Positions 1 through 8,775 of a stretch of DNA of 64,000 nucleotides are shown piece by piece (within the stretch, counting starts at the first letter, position 1; each line of letters opens with the position of its first letter). The notes under the pieces are model-generated. The model was not told where the DNA came from, made no database searches, and saw only the letters and a list, made by a program, of their open reading frames with translations. Origin of the DNA: Actinophytocola sp035995025 (GTDB taxonomy: Bacteria > Actinomycetota > Actinomycetes > Mycobacteriales > Pseudonocardiaceae); contig DASYKY010000119.1 of the NCBI GenBank assembly GCA_035995025.1, positions 37,427 through 101,426 on the forward strand, in the 5' to 3' direction. The position numbers and the translations under genes are program-made.

Positions 1-2
1 CC

Positions 3-227
3 ATGTCCGCCATGGGGGTGCCGCTGTTCGACGCGGTGCTCTGTGACCTGGACGGCGTGCTGCGCCGGTGGCCGCCCGTGCACGACCAGGATCTGCCGCC
101 CGGCACCGTCGCCGCGGCGGCGTTCGCGCCCGGGCCGGCTGCCGGCGGCGATCACCGGGGCGCTGCACCGACGAGGAGTGGCGCGCCGCCGCGGCCAACG
201 CCGAGGCGCCCCGGTCGCTGGGCATGA
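3..227 (+). pseudogene. Remnant of a HAD-superfamily hydrolase
   Basis: The first codons read as the start of a haloacid-dehalogenase-like hydrolase: the aspartate motif DAVLCDLDGVLRRW lies at about residues 9-22. The similarity then jumps frame. A piece resembling the RLPAAITGAL stretch lies in frame 1 and a TDEEWRAAAA piece in frame 2, after which it ends. At least two frameshifts and loss of almost the whole protein (normally about 200 residues) make this a decayed gene or a very poor sequence patch. I infer it is non-functional. Confidence 0.55.
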
Positions 228-264
228 CTGCTGTCCGAGGGGCCGGGCTCCCTGCGCGGGTTGC

Positions 265-1104
265 TCACCTGAGCTCCGTGCGCAGCTCGTGGCTCTCGTC
301 GGGCAGCCGGGCCTCGTAGTAGAGGCGGGTCCGGCCGCCCGGCAGCGCGAGCACGTCGAGATAGCGGACGTCGGTGACGGGGAACGACGGTTCGGCGGCG
401 AAGCCCGTGCCGGACGGGGCCGCGACGCCAGTGCGCTCGAACCAGTTCTCCTCGGCCGTGGCGCGCCCGTCGTAGGCGGCGCGGCCGTCGGGCAGGACGC
501 TGGTGATCCGCGCGCCGCGGGCGTCCCACTCACCGGGCCGGCCGGCCAGCACGGTGCCGCGCCACGTCCACTCGAGACCGTCGGCGCTCGTGGCGTACGC
601 GGTGGTCATCCGGTCCTCGGCGCCGGGCACGTCCAGCGGGTGGCAGCACAGCCACGCCCGCCAGCCGGTCGCGCCGTGGTGCACGACGGGGTCCTTCACG
701 CCGAACGTCCCGTCGCCGGTGAACAGCGGCCGGACCGGCGCGGCGGCCAGGCCCTCCGGCTCGGCGGCCTCGAGCACGCCGACCCACCAGTGCTTGGAGT
801 CCGGCGTCGCGCAGCTGACGTAGAGCCGCCACAGCCCGTCGCGCACGCGGACGATCGCGGGGCGCTCGACCATCTGCGCGCCCAGCCGTCCCGGCTCGAT
901 GGTGCCGACGGTGGTGAGGTGCACGCCGTCCGCCGAGCGCGCGATCACGTTGACGTCGTGGTCGCCGCGCACCCGGTAGGCCAGCACGACCGAGCCGTCG
1001 GCGTCGAGGGTGGCGGCGGGGGCGCCGGCCCACTGCTGCGGCCCGCGCCCGGGTGCCGCGGCGACGACCGTGGCGTCCGCGGCGGGAAGGGGGAAGTCGT
1101 TCAT
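265..1104 (-). CDS. Glycosyl hydrolase-like beta-propeller protein
   Basis: A 279-residue protein with the spaced blade motifs of five-bladed beta-propeller glycosidases and related phosphorylases (GH43/GH32/GH130-like): LAYRVRGDHDVNV, VERPAIVRVRDGLWRLYVSC, VKDPVVHHGATGWRAWLC and GGRTRLYYEARL. No signal peptide is visible, so it is probably cytoplasmic. The ATG at 1104 is preferred over an in-frame GTG at 1113. It is transcribed divergently from the AraC-type regulator, with an inverted repeat between the two genes, so regulation by that neighbour is plausible. Substrate cannot be told from the sequence. Confidence 0.6.
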   Translation of the reverse strand: MNDFPLPAADATVVAAAPGRGPQQWAGAPAATLDADGSVVLAYRVRGDHDVNVIARSADGVHLTTVGTIEPGRLGAQMVERPAIVRVRDGLWRLYVSCATPDSKHWWVGVLEAAEPEGLAAAPVRPLFTGDGTFGVKDPVVHHGATGWRAWLCCHPLDVPGAEDRMTTAYATSADGLEWTWRGTVLAGRPGEWDARGARITSVLPDGRAAYDGRATAEENWFERTGVAAPSGTGFAAEPSFPVTDVRYLDVLALPGGRTRLYYEARLPDESHELRTELR

Positions 1105-1154
1105 GCCGTCCACTCTCTGACGCTCCGCTCGTGGCCGACAGTGGCAGCAATGAC

Positions 1155-1180
1155 AGTATGTCGGAACTTTCTGCCATACT
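1155..1180. promoter_or_regulatory. Inverted repeat between divergent genes
   Basis: AGTATG (1155-1160) and CATACT (1175-1180) form a perfect 6-bp inverted repeat 14 bp apart, directly before the regulator start at 1188 and 51 bp from the divergent start at 1104. It is a candidate operator; binding by the adjacent regulator is inference. Confidence 0.35.
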
Positions 1181-1187
1181 CGTGGCC

Positions 1188-2135
1188 ATGCGTTCGGTGG
1201 TCGCGGTGGTGGGCGAGCGGGTCGCGGCGTTCGAGCTGGGCATCGTCTGCCAGGTGTTCGGCCTCGACCGGTCCGACGACAACCTGCCCGCGTACGACTT
1301 CGCGGTGTGCGGCGCGGCGCCCGGCGAGGTCGAGACGACGTCGGGGTTCAGCGTGCGGGTCACCGGCGACCTGGACCGGGTGGCCGCGGCCGACCTGGTC
1401 ACGGTGCCGGCCTGGCCGACCCTCGACGCGCCGGTGGACCCCGCGCTGCTCGACGCGCTCCGCGCGGCGGCCGGCCGGGGTGCCCGCGTGCTGTCGGTGT
1501 GTTCGGGCGCGTTCGCGCTGGCCGCGGCGGGCCTGCTGGACGGCAGGCGCGCGGCGACGCACTGGCAGTTCGCGGACCTCCTGGCACGCCGCCACCCGGC
1601 CGTCCGGGTGGACCGCGACGTCCTCTACGTGGCGGACGGCCCGATCCTGACGAGCGCCGGCGCGGCCGCGGGCATCGACGCGTGCCTGCATCTGGTGCGC
1701 GAGACGCACGGCGCCCACACCGCGAACGAGCTGGCGCGCCGCATGGTCGTGCCCCCACACCGCGACGGCGGCCAGGCCCAGTTCGTCGACCTCCCCGTCC
1801 CGGCGGCCGGAACGGACCACGTGCTGGCGGACCTGCTGGACTGGATGACGGCCCACCTGCGGGATTCCTTGCCGGTCACCGCGCTGGCCGCCCGCGCGGT
1901 GATGAGCCCGAGGACTTTCGCCCGCCGCTTCCGCGCGGTCACCGGCACGACGCCCCACCGCTGGCTGCTGGACCAGCGCCTGCGCCGGGCGGAGGAACTG
2001 CTGGAGAGCACGGATCTCGCGGTGGATCAGGTGGCCGCCGAGTCGGGCCTCGGCGCGGGCGACACGCTGCGCCACCACTTCACCGCCCGCCGCGGCGTGA
2101 GCCCGGCCGCGTACCGCCGCACGTTCAGAAATTAG
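1188..2135 (+). CDS. GlxA family AraC-type transcriptional regulator
   Basis: A 315-residue regulator with two parts. The N-terminal DJ-1/PfpI glutamine-amidotransferase-like domain (about residues 1-165) includes VLSVCSGAFALAAAGLLDG around the nucleophile-elbow position. The C-terminal AraC double helix-turn-helix (about 215-310) includes SPRTFARRFRAVTGTTPHRWL and the terminal GVSPAAYRRTF. The reading frame stays open further upstream, but family similarity begins at the ATG at 1188. It likely senses a small metabolite and controls the divergent glycosidase-like gene; this is inferred from position. Confidence 0.85.
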   Translation: MRSVVAVVGERVAAFELGIVCQVFGLDRSDDNLPAYDFAVCGAAPGEVETTSGFSVRVTGDLDRVAAADLVTVPAWPTLDAPVDPALLDALRAAAGRGARVLSVCSGAFALAAAGLLDGRRAATHWQFADLLARRHPAVRVDRDVLYVADGPILTSAGAAAGIDACLHLVRETHGAHTANELARRMVVPPHRDGGQAQFVDLPVPAAGTDHVLADLLDWMTAHLRDSLPVTALAARAVMSPRTFARRFRAVTGTTPHRWLLDQRLRRAEELLESTDLAVDQVAAESGLGAGDTLRHHFTARRGVSPAAYRRTFRN

Positions 2136-2162
2136 CGAACGCGTCCACCGGAAGCCAAAAAC

Positions 2163-2186
2163 TGGACAGGAGAATGTCCAATTCTC
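2163..2186. promoter_or_regulatory. Overlapping inverted repeats before the peptide gene
   Basis: TGGACA (2163-2168) and TGTCCA (2175-2180) form a perfect repeat with a 6-bp spacer. Overlapping it, GAGAAT (2170-2175) pairs with ATTCTC (2181-2186). The site lies 28 bp after the regulator stop and about 120 bp before the precursor-like gene. It could be an operator or a weak terminator; there is no T-tract. Confidence 0.3.
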
Positions 2187-2304
2187 GTTCACCTGCACGT
2201 GCAGTCGCCTGGGAAGTGGGAACCTTCGGAGCTACCAGAACCCTTCCAAATGCGGGATGATTATTGCTTGCACTGGCCTAGTTATGGGCGGAGGGGAACG
2301 ATCC

Positions 2305-2496
2305 ATGAATTCGCCGGGCACCGAACCAGGCGTCGTATCCGACCTACCTGATCTCGAAGCCATCCCGTTCACCGACCTGCGCGACCTGGAGGGCGACCCA
2401 CTGCGCACATCGATGCGCACCGTCGTGGACCGCACCAGCCGTGTAGCCGCCCGCTACCCGAGCTCCAATGGTGGCGGAGGCGAGCGGATCGATTGA
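2305..2496 (+). CDS. Candidate RiPP precursor peptide (FxSxx-like leader)
   Basis: A 63-residue peptide. The ATG at 2305 has a good ribosome-binding site (GGAGGGG, 2290-2296); an upstream in-frame ATG lies inside that site. Residues 13-45 (LPDLEAIPFTDLRDLEG, then PLRTSMRTVVDRT) have the layout of FxSxx-COOH precursor leaders: a 'LPDL..IPL..L' segment followed by an amphipathic helix. The C-terminus is different. Instead of F-x-S-x-x it ends with ARYPSSNGGGGERID. The stop overlaps the start of the HExxH gene (TGATG), so the two are translationally coupled. Substrate status is inferred from this coupling and the leader resemblance. Confidence 0.65.
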   Translation: MNSPGTEPGVVSDLPDLEAIPFTDLRDLEGDPLRTSMRTVVDRTSRVAARYPSSNGGGGERID

Positions 2497-4334
2497 TGGT
2501 CCGGCGACCCGCGGGCGGCGAATCCGGAAATGGTGTTGGGTTCCACCGCCTGACGTGGTGGGAGCTGGACGCCTTCGCCCGGCTGGAGTGCGACGTCGAG
2601 ATGGTGCGCCGGTTGCGGCAAGCGGAACGCAGCCGGCGCAAACTTTTGTTGCATGCGCTGATGGAGGACTCGGCGAAGGTTCCCGATGTGTTCGGTCCGT
2701 TGCCGTTGCCAGACGCGGTTTGGGAGCTGTTCGCACGTGTCGAGGCGGCCGCCCCGCGAACGATCGACCGGCTGCTCACCCACCCATATGTGGGAAGTTG
2801 GGCGGGATACACGACCAGGCTGCTGCACGCCGGCACCGACGGCGTCTGTCCACTGTGGATGCACCTGGGCTACATGCACCTGCTCGCGGCGGTCGCGGCG
2901 ATCCGGGCGGGCCTCGACTTCCGGATGCCGGTGCCGGTATGGAACGGCACCGTGGCACTGCCGTCGCTGGGCCTCGCACGGCTCCCGGTGGCCGAGGCGT
3001 TCTCCGTCGCCGAGATCCGGCGAGCCGGCAGGGGATACGTGGTAGGTAACCACCAAGGCGAGGTTCGGCTTCCGGATGCGCTTGACATGGATGGGCCTGG
3101 CTGGTGGGCCATCCGTGACGTCCGCCCACGGAGCGGATCGCCACGAATCTCGGTGCGCCTCGACGACCTGGACCCCTACCGCGGCCTGTACGAACCCGTG
3201 TTGCCACAACGGTTGGCCGATGCCGAGGTCTCCCGTTGGCGGGACCTGATCGACGAAGCGTGGCGTCTCGTGATCGAGCACAGGCCGGATGTTGCCCGCA
3301 CCATGCCGGCCGTCCTCGACACGCTGGTGCCGCGCCCGCACGTGCCGTACCGGAACCCGAGCGCGTCGACGGGAGAAGCGTTCGGCAGCGCGCTCGTCGG
3401 CCGCCCCGCGGACGGCGTGTCATTGGCGGGCACGTTGGTTCACGAGTTCCTGCACATCGTGCTGGGTGGCGTGATGCACCTGATCCAGCTGTACGAGGAC
3501 GACCCTCGCGAGCGGTTCTACGTCGCCTGGCGAGACGATCCGCGCCCGCTGAGCGGCGCGTTGCAGGGCGCTTACGCGTTCTTCGGTGTCACCGCATTGT
3601 GGCGGGCGTTCGCGGGCTCGGCATCCACTGCCCTGGCGCGCCGGTCCGCGTTCGAGTACGCGTACTGGCGGCGGCAGACGTGGCACACGATGTGCGCGCT
3701 GCGGGACGACGATGGTCTGACCGCGGCTGGGCGGCGCTTCGTCGCCAGTATGGCCGCACGACTTGACGACTGGCAGGACGAGCCGATTCCGGCCCAGCAG
3801 ACCGAACTGGCAGGAGCGTGCGTGATGGACCACCGGGCCGGCTGGCGGGTCCGGCACCTGCGGCCCGACCCGGCGACGGTGGCCGCCCTGCGAGAGGCGT
3901 GGCTGGCCGAGCACACCCGGGCGCCGATCCTGGTGGAGCCGACCGGGCTGCCACCCACTCCGGTGCCGGACGGCTCGTGGTCCCACGCGCGCACCGATCT
4001 CATCCGCCTTCGACTCATCACGGGTGCGACGGAGCTCGCGGACACCTGGCCGTCCGTCCCCGACGCCACCGAGGCCGACTACGCATACGCGACCGGCCGA
4101 TACGACGACTCCATGCGCGGCTACCGCACGGAGCTCGCGGAGAACCCCGACGCACCAAGCGCGCTCGTCGGCCTTGGCCTGTCACTCGGCGCCCGCGGAG
4201 CGGATCCGGCCGCCCGGGCATTGGTTCACCGGCCGGAGCTGGTGCGCGCGGTGCACCGGGCGGTTCGCGACGAGAGGCCCGACACCGCGCCGGAACGCCT
4301 CGCGGCGTGGATCGGGCAGCTCGTCGCCGGATAG
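2496..4334 (+). CDS. HExxH-type putative peptide beta-hydroxylase
   Basis: A 612-residue protein with the HExxH motif LVHEFLHIVLGG at about residues 314-325 and a following PLSGALQGAYAFFGV segment. This matches the 'HExxH motif-containing putative peptide modification protein' family, now described as 2-oxoglutarate-dependent peptide beta-hydroxylases, which accompany FxSxx-type precursors. The C-terminal part (about 530-600) looks TPR-like. The ATG at 2496 is preferred to the TTG at 2493. It overlaps the precursor stop by one base, and its own stop lies 3 bp from the convergent TPR-protein gene. In canonical FxSxx loci an HExxH-like domain is often fused to a radical SAM enzyme; here it is separate. 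The substrate is presumably the 63-residue peptide. Confidence 0.75.
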   Translation: MVRRPAGGESGNGVGFHRLTWWELDAFARLECDVEMVRRLRQAERSRRKLLLHALMEDSAKVPDVFGPLPLPDAVWELFARVEAAAPRTIDRLLTHPYVGSWAGYTTRLLHAGTDGVCPLWMHLGYMHLLAAVAAIRAGLDFRMPVPVWNGTVALPSLGLARLPVAEAFSVAEIRRAGRGYVVGNHQGEVRLPDALDMDGPGWWAIRDVRPRSGSPRISVRLDDLDPYRGLYEPVLPQRLADAEVSRWRDLIDEAWRLVIEHRPDVARTMPAVLDTLVPRPHVPYRNPSASTGEAFGSALVGRPADGVSLAGTLVHEFLHIVLGGVMHLIQLYEDDPRERFYVAWRDDPRPLSGALQGAYAFFGVTALWRAFAGSASTALARRSAFEYAYWRRQTWHTMCALRDDDGLTAAGRRFVASMAARLDDWQDEPIPAQQTELAGACVMDHRAGWRVRHLRPDPATVAALREAWLAEHTRAPILVEPTGLPPTPVPDGSWSHARTDLIRLRLITGATELADTWPSVPDATEADYAYATGRYDDSMRGYRTELAENPDAPSALVGLGLSLGARGADPAARALVHRPELVRAVHRAVRDERPDTAPERLAAWIGQLVAG

Positions 4335-4337
4335 GCA

Positions 4338-7300
4338 CTACATCAGCATCGGGTCGATGTCGCAGTCGGCCCGGATTCCCCTGTGCGCCGCGATCGTGGC
4401 GGGGTGCCCGTCGCCGAGAATCTTGCCGTACTTGGCCACGGTCGGCTCCAGGTAGGACGCCGCCTCGTCCGCTCGGCCCGTCGCGCGGAGGTCCAAACCG
4501 AGGTTGAACGCCGCGGCCAGCACCGTCGGATGATCGCCGCCGAGCACCTGTGTGCCCCGGTTGAGCGCGTCCCTGCCGAGTTCGATCGCCGTGTCCGTCT
4601 CGCCGAGCAATGACAGGTCACTTGCCAGGTTGACGCCGGCGATGATCGAGTACGGGTGGTCCGGGCCGATGGTTGTCCGCAGCTGCTCGAGCGCGCGTTC
4701 GTCGAGCGTGCGGGACTCGCTGACTTCGCCCAGCAGCCGCAGCGTCACCGCGAGGTCCACGGTCGCGCCGACCGTGTGCGGGTGCAGCTCGCCGAGCAGT
4801 TGCCGGTACCGATCGAAGGTCTCCTCACCCAGCTTCTTCGCCGCGGACAGATCGCCGGAGTGGCGCAGGTCGATTGAGTGCCCGAGCGCGCACGCCATTG
4901 TTGTCGGGTGCATGAGGCCGTAATGGAACTGGAACCCGTCATAAGCTTTGGCCGACAGATCCAGCGCACCGGTGTGTTCGCCGTCCTTGCGCCTGGCCAC
5001 GGAAAGGTAGAAAAGCTCGTTCGTGCTTTCCGGATTGTCGTCGCCGAAGCGGGACCGGTACATCGTCGTGAACCGTTCCTGCTCGACGCGCGCGCGGACG
5101 TATTCTCCCGCTTCGCGGATGTCCAGGAGCAATCCGATGTTCGCGTTGAGCGTGCTCGGGTGGTCCGGCCCGAGGACCTCGGTCCGGCGGCGCAACGTAT
5201 CCGCGTCGAGCTCACCCGCCTCTCGATAGCGGCCGATGAGCCGCAGGCTGAGGCCGTGCTGGTAAGCGGCTTGCAACGTCTCCGGGTCGTCTTCGCCGAA
5301 CAAGCGCTTCGACTTGACGAAGATCTCCTCGCTCAGGTCCGTGCCGGCCTTGAAGTCGCCTTTCGCCCGCAGATCGATCACGATATTTGTCTGCAGAGCG
5401 AAGGTGTCCTCGTTCTCCTCGCCGGAGACCTGCAGGCGGAGCGCGAGCGTCCGCTGGTTGAGCTCGGCCGCCTCCGCATAGCGGCCCAGGGACCACAGGT
5501 ACAGACCGAGCCGGGCGGAGACCTCGAGCGACTGCGTGTGCGTCGGGCCCAGCGTCTCCGTGAAGTCCTCGCGCGCCTGCTTCGCGAACCGGGTGGCTTC
5601 TTCGTGGTCACCCCAGGCGAACAGGTAGCGCATGATGTTGATGACCAGTTGGCGTACCCAGCCGTCGTCGCAGTCGACTACTTTCGCGGCGTAGACGTGG
5701 GGGAGCAGTTCGCGGTAGCGGGGCCAGTTGCGGTCCGACTCGGGGTCGTTCGGGTCCAGGCTGGCCAGCAGCTGGTGGGCGCCGTGGCGCATCTGGGCCT
5801 GGATCTGGGGGGCCATGGCGCGGTTGCGGAGTACCAGCTGGACCAGGCGGTGCAGCTGCAGGGTGTTCTGGCCGTGGTCGATCTTCGCGAGGCCGTAGCG
5901 GTTGATGTCGCGGATGGCGCGGGCGAGCTTGATCGGGTCGCGTAGTGCATCGTCGAGCTCGGGGGATATCGACACGCGGCTCACGCCCGTGAACAGGTCG
6001 CGGGAAATCGGTTCCGGTGAGAAGTACGCGCAGATGTGCAGAATCTGGTGCGCGGCCGGGTTCCGGGTTTTCAGCTCGTCGAACGACACGTTCCACGCGG
6101 CCGCGACGGAAACCTCGTAGTCGGTCGGCGCGCTGGTGTCGAGAATCTCCGCGACCGACTCATCGAAAAGGCGCAGGTATTCCCGGACCGGCATACCGGT
6201 CACCGCTCGCCAGGCCGCGGCCTGCTCGATCGCCAGTGGCAGGTCGCCCAGTTTCTCCGCCAGCTGGTCGGCCTCGTACTGGTCGATCTCCGGGCCGCGC
6301 TTGCCGAGCAGCTCGATGCTCTCCTCGCGCTTGAACACCGCGAGCTCGAGCGGGCGCGCGACACCCGCCCAGTCGGAGTTGCGCGAGGTGATGAGGATTT
6401 CCCCCGGGCCGTTCGTCGGAAAGAACGGGCGGACCGAGTCGGGACTCTCCGCGTTGTCGAAGACGAGCAGCCAGCGGCGGAACGGGTTGCCGGTGCGCAG
6501 TGCCTCGCGGACGGCGGGCACGGCGGTGTTGGCGTCGGCCGCACCGGGAAGCTCGAGCTGGCGGGCGAGCTCGGTGAAGCCGGCGCGGACCTGGGTCGGC
6601 CGGCCGGCCTCGATCCACCAGATGAGGTCGTAGTCCTGCAGGTGGCGGTAGATGTACTCGACGGCCATCTGGGTCTTGCCGATGCCGCCCATGCCGTGCA
6701 GCGCCGAGGGCAGCACCGCCGTGGTGCCGCCGGCCGTCAAACGTTTGCCCAGCTGGACGAGCAGCTCGCCGCGGCCGGTGAAGTTCGGGTTGCGCGGCGG
6801 CACGGGGCCCCACACGGGTGGCGGCTCGTCCGGTTGACGCTCGCGGTAGCGGGCGCGCGCGGCCGCCGGGAAGGTCATCGGGGTGGTGGCCGCGTCGAGG
6901 TCGCCGGCGTACCGGGCGCGGCGGTCCTCGGGGGCGAGACGGGTAGGCGCGTGCCCGCCTGACGGCTCGTTCTGGTGCGCGGCCGGGTCAGTCATCTTGT
7001 CGCTCCCACTGGAGGCGTTCGTGTCGCGCCCCGCGCTCTTGATGGATTCAGAAGTAGGCGGTCCGGCGTCGTGCAGAACGGCGTTCCGGAGCCGGTCTGC
7101 ACGAGACAGGTAGGGGCCGGAGAGCGCCCGCAGGACGGTCCTCTCCAACGCGACATCCGCCCGATTCTGGTGAGTGAGCACGGGGTCGGGCGTGTTGTCT
7201 GGGTCGGCAATGGCGTCCCGGAGATGGCCGAGCACCGGAATCCGAGAGCCAAAGTATTCGGCTGCCACTCGCACGACATTGGCGGTCTCCGACCGCCGGG

Positions 7301-8774
7301 CGCCACTGAGCAACAATTCACGGACTGCCTCGGGAAGAACGAAGGCACTTGTGTCCCAAGTGGACCCAACTCCCCCCGGCCCGGGATCGTAGCGCAGGCC
7401 CAGATCGAGGATTACTTCGGCTATGTGTTCCGGTCCGGCATCAGCGGCGAAATGATCTCGGATGAGACCCGCGACGTCAAGGCGCGCGGGGACGGCGGCG
7501 ATCAGGCTCGCGAGGCGTTGCGCCAGCGGCGATGCCAGGCTGCGAAAACGCGCCACCCGATCGGTCGCGGTCGGCGCGTTCTCGGTTTGCGCTGGTCCTG
7601 TGTCGACGTTCTCCCTCGTGAGGAGCACCGTGCCGTCGGCCGGGCCGCGGTGTGCTCCGGTGACGAGGTCCGCCCACCAGCGCAGAAAGCGCGGTTGCAA
7701 CTCCAGCACGGGAACGGCGACCGTTCCGGGCGGAGCCAGCGAGTCTGGGTCGGGGGCGAGCCAGGCGTCCGGGAGGTCGAGGTGCCAGCGGGCGTTGGGG
7801 CGCAGCCCGGCCGGTGTGGTGATCCGCGCCTTGTGCAAGGGCAGCCTGCCGCGGCGCCACAGCCATTGGGGAAGAAGATTCACCACCGAGACGGCCATTG
7901 TGCGGCCCCAGCGCGCCAGCACCGGGTAGAGCACCTCTTCGCGCCACGCGTCCCCGACGCCGTCGGTCAGGAACAGCAGCGCGCGGCGTCCCGACGAGTC
8001 GAGCACCTCGGCGGGGTGGCGGGGCGCGGCGCCGGCCGTGCCGCCGCGCAGGACCGGGACCAGGCCGCCGTTCTCGAGGTTCGTGGTCTCGAGCAGGCGG
8101 AGCTGAATTGTTCGAAAGGCGCCGACCCGCTCCAACAGGGTCACGAACTCCTGGATCCGGGAATGCCACAGCGGCATCGAAGGTCCATTGTCGATGACGA
8201 CTGTCAGGTCGAGCCAGCGCTCTTTCTTCGGCCGGATGACCGGCCACCATCGGCCGGTTTCCGCGGCCTGTTCCGCGGTGGCTTCCTCGTCCAGAACAAT
8301 CGCGTCGTCGCGGCGCGCGCGGATTGTCTTCTTCAACGGTTTCAGCGCGCGGAAATAGGACAGTGAATCGGCCAGTACAAGCGAGGAAGTGGGTTTCCCG
8401 GCACCTGGCACCAGGCGCAGCAGCCCGGTTTTCGGGGCCGCCGGCCCGGATTCCTCCGGCGTCTCGGGCTCGGCGGCCGTGTCGTGCGTCGTGGCCGGTT
8501 CGCGGTGGGCGGGCAGGTCGGCGCGGTCGAGCTCGGGCACCTCGGGCGCTGGACCCGGTGGCCTGGGTGGTTCGGGCTGTTCGGGCGTGTCGACGGCGCC
8601 GGCAGGCGGCTGATCCTCGGCGGGACGCCCGATGGCCGACGCCAGCCAGACGATGTCAGCGACGTCCGTTGCGCTCAGGTCGGTCAGTTCCAGCCGGCCG
8701 GCCGGTGCGGCGGCGACCTCCGGTCCGGCCGGTGGGGCTGGACGCGGGTCGGGCGCACCGGCTGGCCTTGCCAC
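4338..8774 (-). CDS. SAV_2336 / NB-ARC / TPR protein (FxsT-like)
   Basis: A 1478-residue STAND-type protein resembling the FxSxx-COOH system tetratricopeptide repeat protein. Residues about 27-50 form a short helical module, followed by a proline-rich linker. Residues about 185-450 form the SAV_2336-type domain with a degenerate vWA-like DNGPSM at about 195. NB-ARC begins near 660, with P-loop LHGMGGIGKTQ (about 692-702) and Walker B-like WLLVFDNAE. TPR-like repeats with LGxDHPxT spacing fill about 1060-1470. The start is GTG, one base after the MoxR stop. An in-frame ATG at 6995 (residue 594) with its own GGGAG site falls exactly between the two halves. It probably acts as a sensor/scaffold NTPase. 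Confidence 0.75.
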   Translation of the reverse strand: MARPAGAPDPRPAPPAGPEVAAAPAGRLELTDLSATDVADIVWLASAIGRPAEDQPPAGAVDTPEQPEPPRPPGPAPEVPELDRADLPAHREPATTHDTAAEPETPEESGPAAPKTGLLRLVPGAGKPTSSLVLADSLSYFRALKPLKKTIRARRDDAIVLDEEATAEQAAETGRWWPVIRPKKERWLDLTVVIDNGPSMPLWHSRIQEFVTLLERVGAFRTIQLRLLETTNLENGGLVPVLRGGTAGAAPRHPAEVLDSSGRRALLFLTDGVGDAWREEVLYPVLARWGRTMAVSVVNLLPQWLWRRGRLPLHKARITTPAGLRPNARWHLDLPDAWLAPDPDSLAPPGTVAVPVLELQPRFLRWWADLVTGAHRGPADGTVLLTRENVDTGPAQTENAPTATDRVARFRSLASPLAQRLASLIAAVPARLDVAGLIRDHFAADAGPEHIAEVILDLGLRYDPGPGGVGSTWDTSAFVLPEAVRELLLSGARRSETANVVRVAAEYFGSRIPVLGHLRDAIADPDNTPDPVLTHQNRADVALERTVLRALSGPYLSRADRLRNAVLHDAGPPTSESIKSAGRDTNASSGSDKMTDPAAHQNEPSGGHAPTRLAPEDRRARYAGDLDAATTPMTFPAAARARYRERQPDEPPPVWGPVPPRNPNFTGRGELLVQLGKRLTAGGTTAVLPSALHGMGGIGKTQMAVEYIYRHLQDYDLIWWIEAGRPTQVRAGFTELARQLELPGAADANTAVPAVREALRTGNPFRRWLLVFDNAESPDSVRPFFPTNGPGEILITSRNSDWAGVARPLELAVFKREESIELLGKRGPEIDQYEADQLAEKLGDLPLAIEQAAAWRAVTGMPVREYLRLFDESVAEILDTSAPTDYEVSVAAAWNVSFDELKTRNPAAHQILHICAYFSPEPISRDLFTGVSRVSISPELDDALRDPIKLARAIRDINRYGLAKIDHGQNTLQLHRLVQLVLRNRAMAPQIQAQMRHGAHQLLASLDPNDPESDRNWPRYRELLPHVYAAKVVDCDDGWVRQLVINIMRYLFAWGDHEEATRFAKQAREDFTETLGPTHTQSLEVSARLGLYLWSLGRYAEAAELNQRTLALRLQVSGEENEDTFALQTNIVIDLRAKGDFKAGTDLSEEIFVKSKRLFGEDDPETLQAAYQHGLSLRLIGRYREAGELDADTLRRRTEVLGPDHPSTLNANIGLLLDIREAGEYVRARVEQERFTTMYRSRFGDDNPESTNELFYLSVARRKDGEHTGALDLSAKAYDGFQFHYGLMHPTTMACALGHSIDLRHSGDLSAAKKLGEETFDRYRQLLGELHPHTVGATVDLAVTLRLLGEVSESRTLDERALEQLRTTIGPDHPYSIIAGVNLASDLSLLGETDTAIELGRDALNRGTQVLGGDHPTVLAAAFNLGLDLRATGRADEAASYLEPTVAKYGKILGDGHPATIAAHRGIRADCDIDPMLM

Positions 8775-8775
8775 G

